A DNA stretch of 18,875 nucleotides from Cylindrodendrum hubeiense. Lineage: Eukaryota > Ascomycota > Sordariomycetes > Hypocreales > Nectriaceae. Positions within the stretch are counted from its first letter, which is position 1; each line of letters begins with the position of its first letter. The notes under the pieces were generated by a model that worked only from the letters and a program-made list of their open reading frames with translations, was not told the origin of the DNA and did no database searches. The position numbers were made by a program, and so were the translations under genes. The stretch covers positions 1 to 18,875 of the forward strand of contig JAANBB010000629.1 of the NCBI GenBank assembly GCA_014621425.1, read 5' to 3'. Shown one piece after another: positions 10,562 to 18,780 of this stretch.

Positions 10562-12538
10562 TTACGCCTTGCCCTTGCCCTTCGCCTTTTCCTTTTCAAA
10601 CCTTCTCCTCTTGGCCCGCAGCTTCTGGTCTTCAGTGCTCTTCTTGGTATTAGTGTAAACCATCTGCTCGTACAGCTTTCGCTTCTTCTTGCTCAGCATG
10701 CCCTTGGCGCGATCCAGGTCCTCGGCCTCATCACGCGCTTTCTTGGTCAGCGCCTTGAGGGCCTCCTCCTTGGCCTTGGCCTTGGAGCTCTTGGTCTTGG
10801 AGTTCACCGACGCGCCAGTCAGCTCAGCCTCAAGCTCCTCCTGTCGCTGCTCAGCGGTGTCCTCATCCTCGTCTTCCTCCTGCTCATCCTCAGAGAAGCC
10901 TCCGAATTCGTCGTCCTTTTCGTCATCATCCTCTCCACCCTCAGAATCGTCGACGTCCATGCCCTCAACGGTCTCATCAATATCCTTGACGGCCAGGTCC
11001 TCGTCATCGCTCTGGGCCTCAAGGGCCTCGTCCTCAGGCTGCTGCTCCTCCAGAGATATGGTAGGATCATAAGCACCTTGGACCTGCTTCACGAAGGGAC
11101 TCAAGTGGGGAGGGAGAGAGGCACCAGGGGCGTACAGGTGAGCCTCCTTCAGCTCGCCGTCGTTGGCGCTGTCCCAGACCCACTGAGGCTGGATGTATGT
11201 CCGGCCAGGAACACGCATGTTGGCAGGTAGCTTCTGCGAGGTCTGGTTGTCCTCGCCATCAGCATCCTCCTCGGTAGCAACCTGGATCGGGGGGCGATCG
11301 ACGATCTGATGGGTGATGGCAGGGTCAAGCTCGTTGGTGGTGAAGGCACCATCGCCGAGGACGGCATCCCAACCAACGCGCTTGCAGCCGAAAGCCTTGA
11401 GAAGAAACTCGAGAGATTGTCGGGGGGTCTCGCGAGAGAGGTAGAAGGTGAAGTCGGAGAACATGGCGCCAGGGCTGTTTCCGGCGGTTGACGGCTGGGG
11501 TAGCACGTCGCCACCAGGGGCCGCAGGCTCAAACTTATCAATTGCTCCAGTATCCTGCTCCTCACCATCCACCTGGTTGTCGGTCGATTCCTCGTCGGCA
11601 TCGGTAGTCTTGAGCTTCTTGAGAACCTTGTTGACGGCAGCCTGCACCTTGGGATCGGGCTTGTGGGTGGCATCCTCCAATTGCTTGTGCTCCTCAGCAC
11701 CAACCAGACTCATGCCCTCCAGGGTGAAAGCGCCGAGTTCGGCAGCGTTCTCATCCTTGGTCTGGTCGAACTTGGGGGGGTACTTAAGACCGAGAGTGGT
11801 GTATAATCGGAAGTTGACGAAGCCCAGCAGGGTCATGTAAAACTCGATAAAAGTGCCCATGATTCTGAAGTCGACATCGCCAACAACGCGCTGGTTGAAT
11901 CGGTAAGGCACCAACCACAGAACGTCCTCTCCCAGGATGTTGGCCTGGTAGTAGATACCCTTGATGGATAGGAAAGACTTGGTGACACTCTTGGTCACAA
12001 TCAGGTAGTGTTGGAACTCGTGGACGAGTCGCTCACAGCGCGCAATCATCTTGGCAGGGACCATCGACGTCGAGGGCAGGTTCGCAAACAGGAAAAGCAT
12101 AGACAGGCAGTCGTCAAGATCTCTCAGGGAGTCAACGAAGGTAGGATAGCGCTCCCGGATGACATGATCGAGGGTGTATCGGGGCTTGCCAGTCTTCTCA
12201 GGTCGCGAAGCGTTGCCCTCAAGACGAGCGGCGTCAGTGACATCGCCACGGCCGAGCGCACGGGAGATCTTCTTCTCGAGGACCTTCTGATCGCGGAACT
12301 TCTGCAGCAGGGGCTCGTGGAGGAGGTACTGGATGTCCTTGGTGAAGTAGAAGGTGGTAGAGGCGGTCGAAGACTTGGAGACCTTCTTCTTGCTCCGGGG
12401 CTCGCGAGGGTAGATTCCCTTCCAAATGCACAGCTTACGGAAGTCGGGCAGGCTGATTTGAAGTTTCCGAATGGCCTGGTTTCTCGTAACATAGTTCTTG
12501 GCCGCGCCGGCCTGGCCCTTCTTCTTTATCCGAGGCAT
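10562..12538 (-). CDS. NOP7: Pescadillo homologue NOP7, 60S ribosome biogenesis factor
   Basis: A single uninterrupted exon of 658 residues, within the usual range for fungal NOP7. The ATG at 12538 is preceded by a leader ending ccaacaacagcgacaATG, and the protein begins [20 protein letters not shown], the standard Pescadillo start. The Pescadillo N-terminal domain covers about residues 5-280, with [40 protein letters not shown] and [15 protein letters not shown] domain lies at about 357-475 and includes [19 protein letters not shown] and the conserved tryptophan in PQWVWDS (454). An acidic coiled-coil region (about 495-575) and a lysine/arginine-rich C-terminus follow. NOP7 forms the PeBoW (Nop7-Erb1-Ytm1) complex needed for ITS1 processing and 25S/5.8S rRNA maturation in the nucleolus. 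It is divergent from the PIG-U gene and followed in tandem by the Rrn9-domain gene. Confidence 0.97.
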   Translation of the reverse strand: MPRIKKKGQAGAAKNYVTRNQAIRKLQISLPDFRKLCIWKGIYPREPRSKKKVSKSSTASTTFYFTKDIQYLLHEPLLQKFRDQKVLEKKISRALGRGDVTDAARLEGNASRPEKTGKPRYTLDHVIRERYPTFVDSLRDLDDCLSMLFLFANLPSTSMVPAKMIARCERLVHEFQHYLIVTKSVTKSFLSIKGIYYQANILGEDVLWLVPYRFNQRVVGDVDFRIMGTFIEFYMTLLGFVNFRLYTTLGLKYPPKFDQTKDENAAELGAFTLEGMSLVGAEEHKQLEDATHKPDPKVQAAVNKVLKKLKTTDADEESTDNQVDGEEQDTGAIDKFEPAAPGGDVLPQPSTAGNSPGAMFSDFTFYLSRETPRQSLEFLLKAFGCKRVGWDAVLGDGAFTTNELDPAITHQIVDRPPIQVATEEDADGEDNQTSQKLPANMRVPGRTYIQPQWVWDSANDGELKEAHLYAPGASLPPHLSPFVKQVQGAYDPTISLEEQQPEDEALEAQSDDEDLAVKDIDETVEGMDVDDSEGGEDDDEKDDEFGGFSEDEQEEDEDEDTAEQRQEELEAELTGASVNSKTKSSKAKAKEEALKALTKKARDEAEDLDRAKGMLSKKKRKLYEQMVYTNTKKSTEDQKLRAKRRRFEKEKAKGKGKA

Positions 12539-12704
12539 TGTCGCTGTTGTTGGCTTTTGGTGCTGGTATGGTCTCTTGCGCAGTGAAGCGGCGGGGCACT
12601 TTTCCCGTCTCTCGTCCAACTTTTTTTTGCAGCTGGATTTTTTAATGCCAGGCCGCACCGCCTTGACATATTCCGCGACGGGCTTAGTGCAACCAAACCC
12701 TTCT

Positions 12705-12712
12705 CCAATTGG
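12705..12712. promoter_or_regulatory. Palindromic CCAAT box (CCAATTGG)
   Basis: CCAAT reads on the plus strand at 12705-12709 and on the minus strand at 12712-12708. It lies 167 bp upstream of the NOP7 ATG and 333 bp upstream of the PIG-U ATG, so one HAP/NF-Y site could serve both genes. Binding is inferred. Confidence 0.45.
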
Positions 12713-12983
12713 CCTGGAGGCGTCTCACCGCCCTGCAATGGTGGCTGGTGCGCAGCGCCTGTCCAGCGGGCGTCCAGCACAGTTACAGGACGCCTACAGG
12801 GGATACAGAAGGTGCCTACAGGGCGCACGCGGTGTCGTTACAGCACTCGGCCGAACAAGCTCCAGCGGCGCTGTTTCGCAGTGGGCCCTCCCGAGACCTC
12901 CTGCGCCAAGCTTGAAGCCGCCAAGTGGCCACGGAGTAAGTAGCAAGGCAACAAGGGTGCTCTCAACTCCACGTCTCTCGACC

Positions 12984-13018
12984 GTGACCTGCGACCCGCG
13001 ACTTGCGACTTGCGACTG
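12984..13018 (+). repeat. Five tandem 7-bp repeats (GCGACYN) before the PIG-U start
   Basis: Five consecutive 7-bp units: GTGACCT, GCGACCC, GCGACTT, GCGACTT, GCGACTG. The array ends 22 bp before the first upstream ATG of the PIG-U gene, so it is probably in the core promoter or the 5' UTR. Confidence 0.75.
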
Positions 13019-13039
13019 GCTCCCCGTTAGTCCCCAAGC

Positions 13040-13060
13040 ATGCCATGTCCAGCACCATGA
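13040..13060 (+). promoter_or_regulatory. Six-codon upstream ORF overlapping the PIG-U start
   Basis: ATG 13040 opens a frame encoding MPCPAP that stops at TGA 13058-13060. It begins 5 bp before the first in-frame PIG-U ATG (13045), and its stop overlaps the second in-frame ATG (13057) in an ATGA arrangement. It has an A at -3. No other ATG occurs in roughly 140 bp upstream, so scanning ribosomes would meet it first. Confidence 0.55.
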
Positions 13061-14458
13061 CCTTGCGAGGCAAAGCCAGCGTCTACGTCGGCGCTGCCCT
13101 GCTGCGACTCATCCTTTTTCTCGCCTTTCCCGGTCTCCCTGATCTTCTCACCGGCCGCGTCGAGATCTCGACGCCCGTTACCAGCTTCAAGCGATGTAAG
13201 CGCATCCCCCCTCCCCTCTCCTCCCGCATCGCTCGTGGGAGGGAAGACACCTGGGCCCACTGGCTCTGACCCTGAATTGCAGTACAAGAAGGATTGTTCC
13301 TTTACACCAACAATGTGTCTCCCTACGATGGCGGCGTCTACCACCAAGCCCCGCTGCTGCTTCCCCTGTTCTCGCTCCTCCCAAGCGTGAAGGCCTGGCC
13401 CATCTTCACCCACCTGCTATACATCCTCGTCGACGTGCTGAGCGCCGATGCCCTATACAAGATTGCCCATTCCGGTGAGGCTGGCAGCTCGAAGCTGTTC
13501 ACGTCTCCCCGCCGGGCCAAGAAGTGGTCCGGAGTTGCGATTGCTGCAGCGTAAGGAGGCCCCCGATTCGAAACTCAACCAACGACTAACATCTCATAGC
13601 TTCTTGTTTAACCCATATACCATCGCGACATGTATAGGACGTTCGACAGGCGTATTCACAACATGTGCGATCCTCCATGCCATCTCCAAGGCCATATACG
13701 GCTCTCCCTTCAAAGCCATGGTCGCCTTGTCGTTCGCCTCCTACCTCTCGATGTACCCGATCCTTCTTCTCCCGCCGGTCGTCCTACTGGCCTACGACCG
13801 CCAACTCGAGAAGCGCCGAGTTGCCTCCGGCCTCCAATTCGCTGGTACCAACGTCCTCGTCGTGGTGGGGTGCGTTGCGGTTCTGCTCGGCATGTCATTT
13901 GTGATCACCGGCAACTCCTGGGAGTTCCTTGCCCGCACCTACGGCATCCAGTTCACCCTGTCAGACCTGACCCCTAACGTTGGCCTCTGGTGGTACTTCT
14001 TCATTGAGATGTTCGACTCGTTCCGCGCCTTCTTTCTCGGCGTCTTCTGGCTTCATCTCGCCGCCTATCCCGCCGCGTTGTGCTTCCGCCTACGCCCCCA
14101 GCCCCTGGCCGTCTTAACCATCATACTTGGCACCTTCTCCATCTTCAAGCCATATCCATCCCTTGCCGATGCCAGTCTCTTCCTATCCATGATTCCCCTA
14201 TTCCGACACATCTTCCCCCTCATGCGCTACTCTTTCGTCACCACGTCGACCCTCCTGTACGCCACGTTCCTGGGTCCGGCCTTTTACCACCTTTGGATAT
14301 ATGCCGGCAGTGGCAATGCCAATTTCTTCTACGCCATTACCCTGGTCTGGAGCCTGGGGCAGAGCTTGTTGGTATCGGACCTGACATTTGCGCTACTGAG
14401 AGACGAATGGGAGATTGAGCGACCGGATATGATCGGCAAAGAGATCCGACAGATCTAG
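13045..14458 (+). CDS. GAB1: GPI transamidase subunit PIG-U (Gab1/Cdc91 family)
   Basis: Exons 13045-13195, 13283-13550 and 13600-14458 encode 425 residues. Introns are 87 bp (GTAAGC, CTGAC, CAG; splits codon Leu51 after its first base) and 49 bp (GTAAGG, GACTAAC, TAG; splits an Ala codon after two bases). The joined N-terminal part reads FPGLPDLLTGRVEISTPVTS, then FKR-LQEGLFLYTNNVSPYDGG, VYHQAPLLLPL (about 28-79), the hallmark of PIG-U. Many hydrophobic segments run through the protein, and the C-terminal block NANFFYAITLVWSLGQSLLV with DLTFALLRDEWE is also typical. PIG-U/Gab1 is a multi-pass ER membrane subunit of the complex that attaches GPI anchors to proteins, together with Gpi8, Gaa1, Gpi16 and Gpi17. 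The start could be ATG 13045 or the stronger-context ATG 13057 (caccATGa), which would remove four residues. It converges with SAM37. Confidence 0.95.
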
Positions 14459-14673
14459 TGCAATCTCTATAAGGGGTGGATAAGATCAGGGATGATTATC
14501 CGATGTAAAGTACTTGCTACGCACGTGGCTGTGTATAGCTGAACGAATCTAGATAATAGAGATTTGAAAAAGAAATTCATAATGGCGTCTTTATTCATCG
14601 CTGGCGTTCCATGAGATTTTGTCTATCCAGATACCATGTACAGTGATATTACAGGTTGAAATGGGAATATTCT
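14459..14673. other. Convergent 3' spacer between PIG-U and SAM37
   Basis: Only 215 bp separate the two stop codons, so the two 3' UTRs very probably overlap. It holds the minus-strand AATAAA for SAM37. No gene is seen. Confidence 0.65.
14590..14595 (-). terminator. AATAAA polyadenylation signal for SAM37
   Basis: AATAAA on the minus strand, about 80 bp beyond the SAM37 stop codon, in the usual range for a fungal 3' UTR. Confidence 0.55.
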
Positions 14674-16015
14674 TCAGTCAACTTCCGTGTCTGTCTCAAC
14701 AAACCGGTGTTCACTAGACACCAGGCCCGGCGCCCCCCTGGGAGCTTGATACCCTCCCAATGCATTACCTAGCATCGAGCCAAGTTCTCCAAACTGGCTC
14801 AACTTTGACCCATTCCGCTCCGTCCGCCAAACCTGTGTCCGGGCTCCAAAGGGCTGCAACGATTTGTAGAAGTGCAAGCCGAAACCTGCAGCCGCGCCGG
14901 TAACTAGGAGGCTCATAGCCATCATCAATGACCTCCCATCGACACCCGTGATACCCCCCTCCGCTCGCCGCCTCTTTTCGTTGGCATACTCCTCGCCGAC
15001 GCTAGGAGCATTAAGAATAATGGAGTCGAGGGTACGAGCACCCACGCGGAGGGCAGTAGCATGTTGGGGTTCCACCCAGGGGAGACGATCAGTATTTGTG
15101 AGCGACCTGGACTTCATCTCGTCAACAAACTTGGATAACCGAGGCGCCTTTGTTACTATCCAATCCTTTAGGAAAGACCGGGGCACAGGAGCATCTCGCA
15201 TGAGAGCCAGATATCCGTATGCCAAACAATCTAGCGACGTGGGTTTTTCAGTCTCGAAGAAACTTGTCGGCTTCCCATCACCAGAGCTCTTTAAGAAGTC
15301 GTCCACCACAGACAGGCAATCCTCGGTCAGGCCGTACAGTCTGATAGCCACGGCCTGCTCTGGTGTCATCTCCTCATGGACAGTCTTCTTCGTCCGCGCG
15401 GGGAGATGCCGACGGAAAGTCTCAGGGAGGGCATCCCTACCCGCAGACAAGTGCAGACTCCCGTTGGGATCGAAGTCACTGTCCATGTCGGCGAAGCCCA
15501 GATGCTCAACACGCTTGACCGCCTCTGCTCGGATAAGAGGCGGGACGGTCCATGTCAGTGGAAACGGCAGCAGCGCACTAAACGCCGGCCGGGTCGCAGC
15601 CGACCAGTTTGCGGCCGACACATAGAGAGATAGGTCCAGCAAGGGGGCCGCATGGGCAGCGAGGAAGGCCCCGTAAGCGACACGGTCGGCGTGCTGGAGA
15701 GGAGTCAACTTGGCATCCAACTCGGCGCAAAGGGAGTTGGATACAAGGTAGCCGACTATGGGCCAGTAGCCGCTTATCCAGGCATCGTCATGGTGCAATG
15801 TGGGGAGAGTATCTGGGGGTGGTCAGCCGGACAAGGTCGAAATAGGGCGGTGGAGATGCCGTCGTACTAGATGGGCTGATGGACGGATCGTTGCTGGGGA
15901 CTAGGCGCCAGTCGGGGGCGGGGAGGCTGTTGTGCAGGTATGTGATGAGGGCGAGGCACTCCGGGTCGAAGGACGGAAGGCCAAACGCCGAGCCCCAGAC
16001 ATGAAGCTCCAGCAT
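14674..16015 (-). CDS. SAM37: Mitochondrial sorting and assembly machinery subunit SAM37 (Tom37/metaxin family)
   Basis: Exons (minus strand) 16015-15868 and 15812-14674 give 428 residues. The 55 bp intron (donor GTACGA, branch GCTGACC, acceptor CAG) splits codon 50; splicing there moves the frame exactly from SNDPSISPS to NTLPTLHHDDAWISGYWPIV. The N-terminus MLELHVWGSAFGLPSFDPEC is the typical thioredoxin-like start of fungal Sam37, and a GST-like C-terminal half follows (for example KPTSLDCLAYGYLALMRDAP). A hydrophobic segment at about 345-365 (LMMAMSLLVTGAAAGFGLHF) could be a membrane anchor. Sam37 works with Sam50 and Sam35 in the outer mitochondrial membrane to release folded beta-barrel proteins and to couple with the TOM complex. 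The donor GTACGA is less common than GTAAGT, but the frame and family match support it. Confidence 0.92.
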
Positions 16016-16086
16016 GGTTTCGGGGATGCGATCAGGCGATCACAGTCGCAGAAGCGCAAGACGACACCCACACCAAGACCAGTTCA

Positions 16087-16100
16087 GTTCACCGGTGAAC
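16087..16100. repeat. 14 bp perfect palindrome in the SAM37 promoter
   Basis: GTTCACCGGTGAAC equals its own reverse complement. It lies 72 bp upstream of the SAM37 start codon. It could bind a dimeric regulator; none is assigned. Confidence 0.6.
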
Positions 16101-16320
16101 CGCAGGGAGGCACAGCAAGTAGCTGGTTCATGTAAGTGTGCGGGTGGTATCTTAGCTGGCGTAACAGGATCGAGCTTCGGTTGTGAAATCCTGGAAGATC
16201 GACCCCGTGCGACGTGCTCCGCAAGTTCGCTAGCCGCATCCCAGCCTTGCGCTGCTTGCAGCTTTCGGCCAGGCTAGGGCCGTTCCCCAGAGCGGTTGGG
16301 TTCAAGCCACAGCGCGTAAA

Positions 16321-16328
16321 CACGTGAC
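16321..16328. promoter_or_regulatory. E-box CACGTGAC in the SAM37 promoter
   Basis: CACGTG with the flank AC (GTCACGTG on the minus strand) matches the Cbf1-type bHLH site. It lies 306 bp upstream of SAM37. Function is inferred from the motif only. Confidence 0.35.
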
Positions 16329-17050
16329 GCAGTTAATGAGCCTAAGCCTCGGACGGCCGGGAGCCGGGGAGCCGCTTACAGCCAGGCCACAGACCACATC
16401 AGGACCTACGCATTGATGACGGCGATTTACCATTCCCATCTTCAGCTGCACACCCACTGCTCCCCAGTATCCGCTGTGGCGACTTTGTTCCCCTGAACCT
16501 GACCGCTGGGATGGGACGTGAATGGGATGGGAAACATATGCTAGCTGGTAATGCAACCACACGCAACCGTGTTTGTACCTGATTTACACCATGGCACCTG
16601 CTCAGGCACCCGTAAAGTAGGGGGGAGAGGGGCTAAAGGGGAGCCACAGGCACACAGGAACAGGCGTTCGTCAGTCGCTATCCGTAGCGCATTTGAGGAT
16701 GGGGGTTTTGCCACGCAGCAATCAAACCATTCTCCCAAATCGGCAAGAAGCACGCTCTTGTGTCGGTGACCGCTTGTTTCATCATTCACTGATGACCCGT
16801 TGCTCCACGGCCTTGATTTGACTCTGCGGTTCCCCTTTTCTTCCCCGCAGCTAGTCGAATGGCCGGACGACGCCTTGGGGGCTCGACGAACGAGGTCCTC
16901 TCGTTGCACAAAGGAACTTTCCGTAGTTCGTCGGGCCAAGCCCGGGCATAACAAAGGGACCAGTAATTACGGATCCAAGGATGAGAACGATCACCAGTCC
17001 GGGCGGGCGTAAGCTTCATCGAAAGTGACGATGATGACGACAACACCTGG

Positions 17051-17077
17051 AAGCCGTCCAAGCCGTCCAAGCCATCC
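17051..17077 (+). repeat. Three tandem 9-bp repeats (AAGCCRTCC)
   Basis: Two identical AAGCCGTCC units are followed by AAGCCATCC, one base different. No associated gene is seen. Confidence 0.7.
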
Positions 17078-18027
17078 CCAGAATCCTGGACGCCGTTAGA
17101 GTAGGGTGGACGGTCGCAATCAGAGCAGGGGATGTCGAGACCTTTCACGCTTAGAATGTGTCAGCTGTTGGATCGCCGCTGCACTCGGTAACACCAAGAC
17201 GCACAATGCTGCCAAATGTCTTCAGCTCGCCTAGTCGAAAGTCAGATGAAGTGGTGTCGAGGGGATGCAAGGGAGGAGCGAGATGCAAGGATGTCGCTGA
17301 TCACGAGGCACGATCTGGACAGGGATATTCATTGGCAATGGGAGTAGTTGGTGTGTGGTCCATGATAAATCAATATTGTTCGTGTAAAGTAAACTGGTAT
17401 CTTCTCCATATCCGTCATCTGCACTAAATAATTCAGTGGATATCATCCGACTGTTGTGCGTGCGGTCAAATACCCATCCCAATAGTTCTATATTCCCAAC
17501 CAAGACGTGTTCATCATCATATCCACCGTCATCCCATGCAGCTGCCGCGCTATGGCGCAGCTAACAGCATAGGCAATGCAGTAGAGTGCGTGGTGTATGT
17601 GTCAACGCCGTGACAATGCCTCTAATAATACAGTTCCCAAAAACCCAAGGAACAACGAGATACCCTCTCAAAATATTGCGTGAAAAGAGAAGCCAAAGGG
17701 ATTAAATGTTGTAATGAGACAACGGTATAGGATGCACTTCGGATAGAAGCCATCAAGAAGAGAAAGGGTGAGGTTCAGTCGGGCCAGCCCAGGACGGTGA
17801 TGTGCGAGTTCGTCAGCGAGGTCCATTATGCGACCGCGGCTGAGAACGGACGGTTGGAGGCGAGACTCCAACAGTTGCGTAGATCGGGTGAAAACAAGGC
17901 GATTGATTCGATGGCGGGAGCGGGCGGGTACAGTAATGCGAAAACTGCAGACTGGATGCGCATGGCCAGCTCACCAAACCAAGAGTGCGATTAGGTGCAT
18001 GTAAAGCAGAATGGGGTTGCGCGAGCG

Positions 18028-18053
18028 GCGCATGTGCATATGCGCACGCGCGC
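18028..18053. repeat. 26 bp perfectly alternating purine-pyrimidine tract (Z-DNA candidate)
   Basis: Every step from 18028 to 18053 alternates purine and pyrimidine, mostly GC and AC/GT dinucleotides. Its left part (18028-18045) also carries an inverted repeat, GCGCAT and ATGCGC. Such tracts can adopt left-handed Z-DNA under negative supercoiling. Confidence 0.6.
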
Positions 18054-18229
18054 CATTGCGAACAAGGCGATGGTGTCGACCCAAGCGAACCTAGTCTTGT
18101 GTAACTGACGAGGCCGCAAAGGCGGAGCGGGTCAAGCGAAGGGAATGATAACGGTTGAAGCCATTTCCCATTTAGGTGGTCCAAGTCGAGTGTGGTGGTG
18201 TTGAAAGGGTCGTATTTGAGGTTAACCGT

Positions 18230-18316
18230 TTAGCCGCGCTTGGGCAGAGGAGGGAGAGGTCGGCTGGGAGGAGGCCCGGGGCAGGGAGGAAGTTGCGAGG
18301 GTCGCTGAGCAGGCAT
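18230..18316 (-). CDS. 28-residue proline-rich microprotein candidate with an SH3-ligand motif
   Basis: ATG at 18316 to TAA at 18230-18232 gives 28 residues, 12 of them proline. The start context CCAACATGCC fits the filamentous-fungus consensus (CAMMATGNC), and no ATG occurs on this strand for the preceding 464 bp. The coding stretch contains no GT dinucleotide, so it cannot hold a canonical splice donor and must end at this stop. The C-terminus RPLPPLPKRG holds a class I SH3 ligand (R-x-x-P-x-x-P) and an overlapping class II pattern (P-x-x-P-x-R). The upstream 250 bp is G-poor and rich in CA on the coding strand, with a TATA-like element at 18604-18596, as in a real leader and promoter. I do not recognise the protein, and no function is proven. 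It could instead be a short ORF on a non-coding transcript. Confidence 0.5.
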   Translation of the reverse strand: MPAQRPSQLPPCPGPPPSRPLPPLPKRG

Positions 18317-18394
18317 GTTGGCGGTGGTTTGCGTTGCTTGTGAGGCTTTGTGTGTTGTTGAGTGATAGGGAACTGAGGACTATTGGCTCAGTTC

Positions 18395-18431
18395 TTGGTG
18401 GTGATGATTGTTGGTGGTGGTGGTGTTGGTG
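18395..18431 (-). repeat. CAC/CAA-rich leader tract of the microprotein gene
   Basis: On the minus strand this reads as a run of CACCAACACCACCACCACCA type, about 80-115 bp before the small ORF. Unstructured CA-rich leaders are typical of well-translated fungal mRNAs. It is also a simple trinucleotide repeat that may vary in length between strains. Confidence 0.6.
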
Positions 18432-18595
18432 AGTGCTGAGCAGTGGTTGTAGTGGTTTGGTATAAGACTTGAAGTCAGATGTAATGTGTATGTCTGAGGC
18501 GAGAGTAAATGCCTGAGTAACCAGATGATGCTGAGCTGAAGTGATGATGGGAGAGATCGACTAAATCTTTCGTGGGGAAGAGGGAGGTCGCTGCC

Positions 18596-18604
18596 CTTAT
18601 GTAT
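18596..18604 (-). promoter_or_regulatory. TATA-like element of the microprotein gene
   Basis: ATACATAAG on the minus strand, followed by GGGCAGCGACC and a pyrimidine-rich stretch (CCTCCCTCTTCCCC) suited to transcription initiation. It predicts a 5' UTR of about 220-250 bases for the 28-codon ORF. Confidence 0.45.
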
Positions 18605-18694
18605 TCTCTGGCCGTCTGGTGTTTGCTCTGTTCTAGTGAAAGGCAATCTGAGGTGAAGCAGGCCAGGGCGCCCAGGGCAGGGCACTGAGTCGAC

Positions 18695-18704
18695 AGGGGA
18701 GGGG
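18695..18704. promoter_or_regulatory. Two adjacent STRE-like AGGGG sites
   Basis: AGGGG occurs at 18695-18699 and again at 18700-18704, about 90 bp upstream of the TATA-like element. AGGGG/CCCCT is the core bound by Msn2/4-type stress zinc-finger factors (Seb1 in Trichoderma, MsnA in Aspergillus). The short motif can occur by chance. Confidence 0.35.
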
Positions 18705-18780
18705 TGGGGGTGTGTGACTTGAAAAGGGCGGGCACTGAAAGGACCGGTGGGCTCTTGGGCGTGGGCTCGTACGAGGTACA

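Larger units (their letters stand above)
12539..13044. promoter_or_regulatory. Divergent promoter shared by NOP7 (-) and PIG-U (+)
   Basis: 506 bp between two start codons facing away from each other, so both promoters lie here. It contains a palindromic CCAATTGG, two direct copies of GCCTACAGGG starting 22 bp apart (12792 and 12814) within a TACAG-rich stretch (about 12783-12842), and five 7-bp repeats just before the PIG-U start. An A-tract (A8 on the minus strand near 12621-12628) lies about 85 bp before the NOP7 ATG. No gene lies within it. Confidence 0.75.
16016..18229. other. 2.2 kb spacer upstream of SAM37 with no convincing gene
   Basis: The first few hundred bases are the SAM37 promoter, with a perfect 14 bp palindrome (16087-16100) and a CACGTGAC site (16321-16328). 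The right part would include the 3' UTR of the small gene at 18230-18316. Open frames up to 123 codons occur on both strands but lack good starts, recognisable domains or coding-like composition. A 9-bp tandem repeat (17051-17077) and an alternating purine-pyrimidine tract (18028-18053) are the only structured elements noticed. Confidence 0.55.

Noticed and set aside
12008..12586. 192-codon plus-strand open frame
   Set aside because: Antisense shadow of NOP7; the leucine-rich look comes from complementing its codons.
16299..16308. GGTTCAAGCC resembling a tRNA B-box
   Set aside because: No A-box at the right distance and no cloverleaf or acceptor stem can be drawn around it.
16591..16620. ATG in excellent context encoding MAPAQAPVK, with a possible GTAAAG donor
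   Set aside because: Nine codons only; splicing to downstream acceptors gives an unrecognisable short tail. No leader-like sequence or promoter seen.
17813..18184. 123-codon minus-strand open frame downstream of the microprotein ORF
   Set aside because: Lacks an ATG at its start, crosses the alternating RY tract, and encodes no recognisable protein; more likely 3' UTR or spacer.
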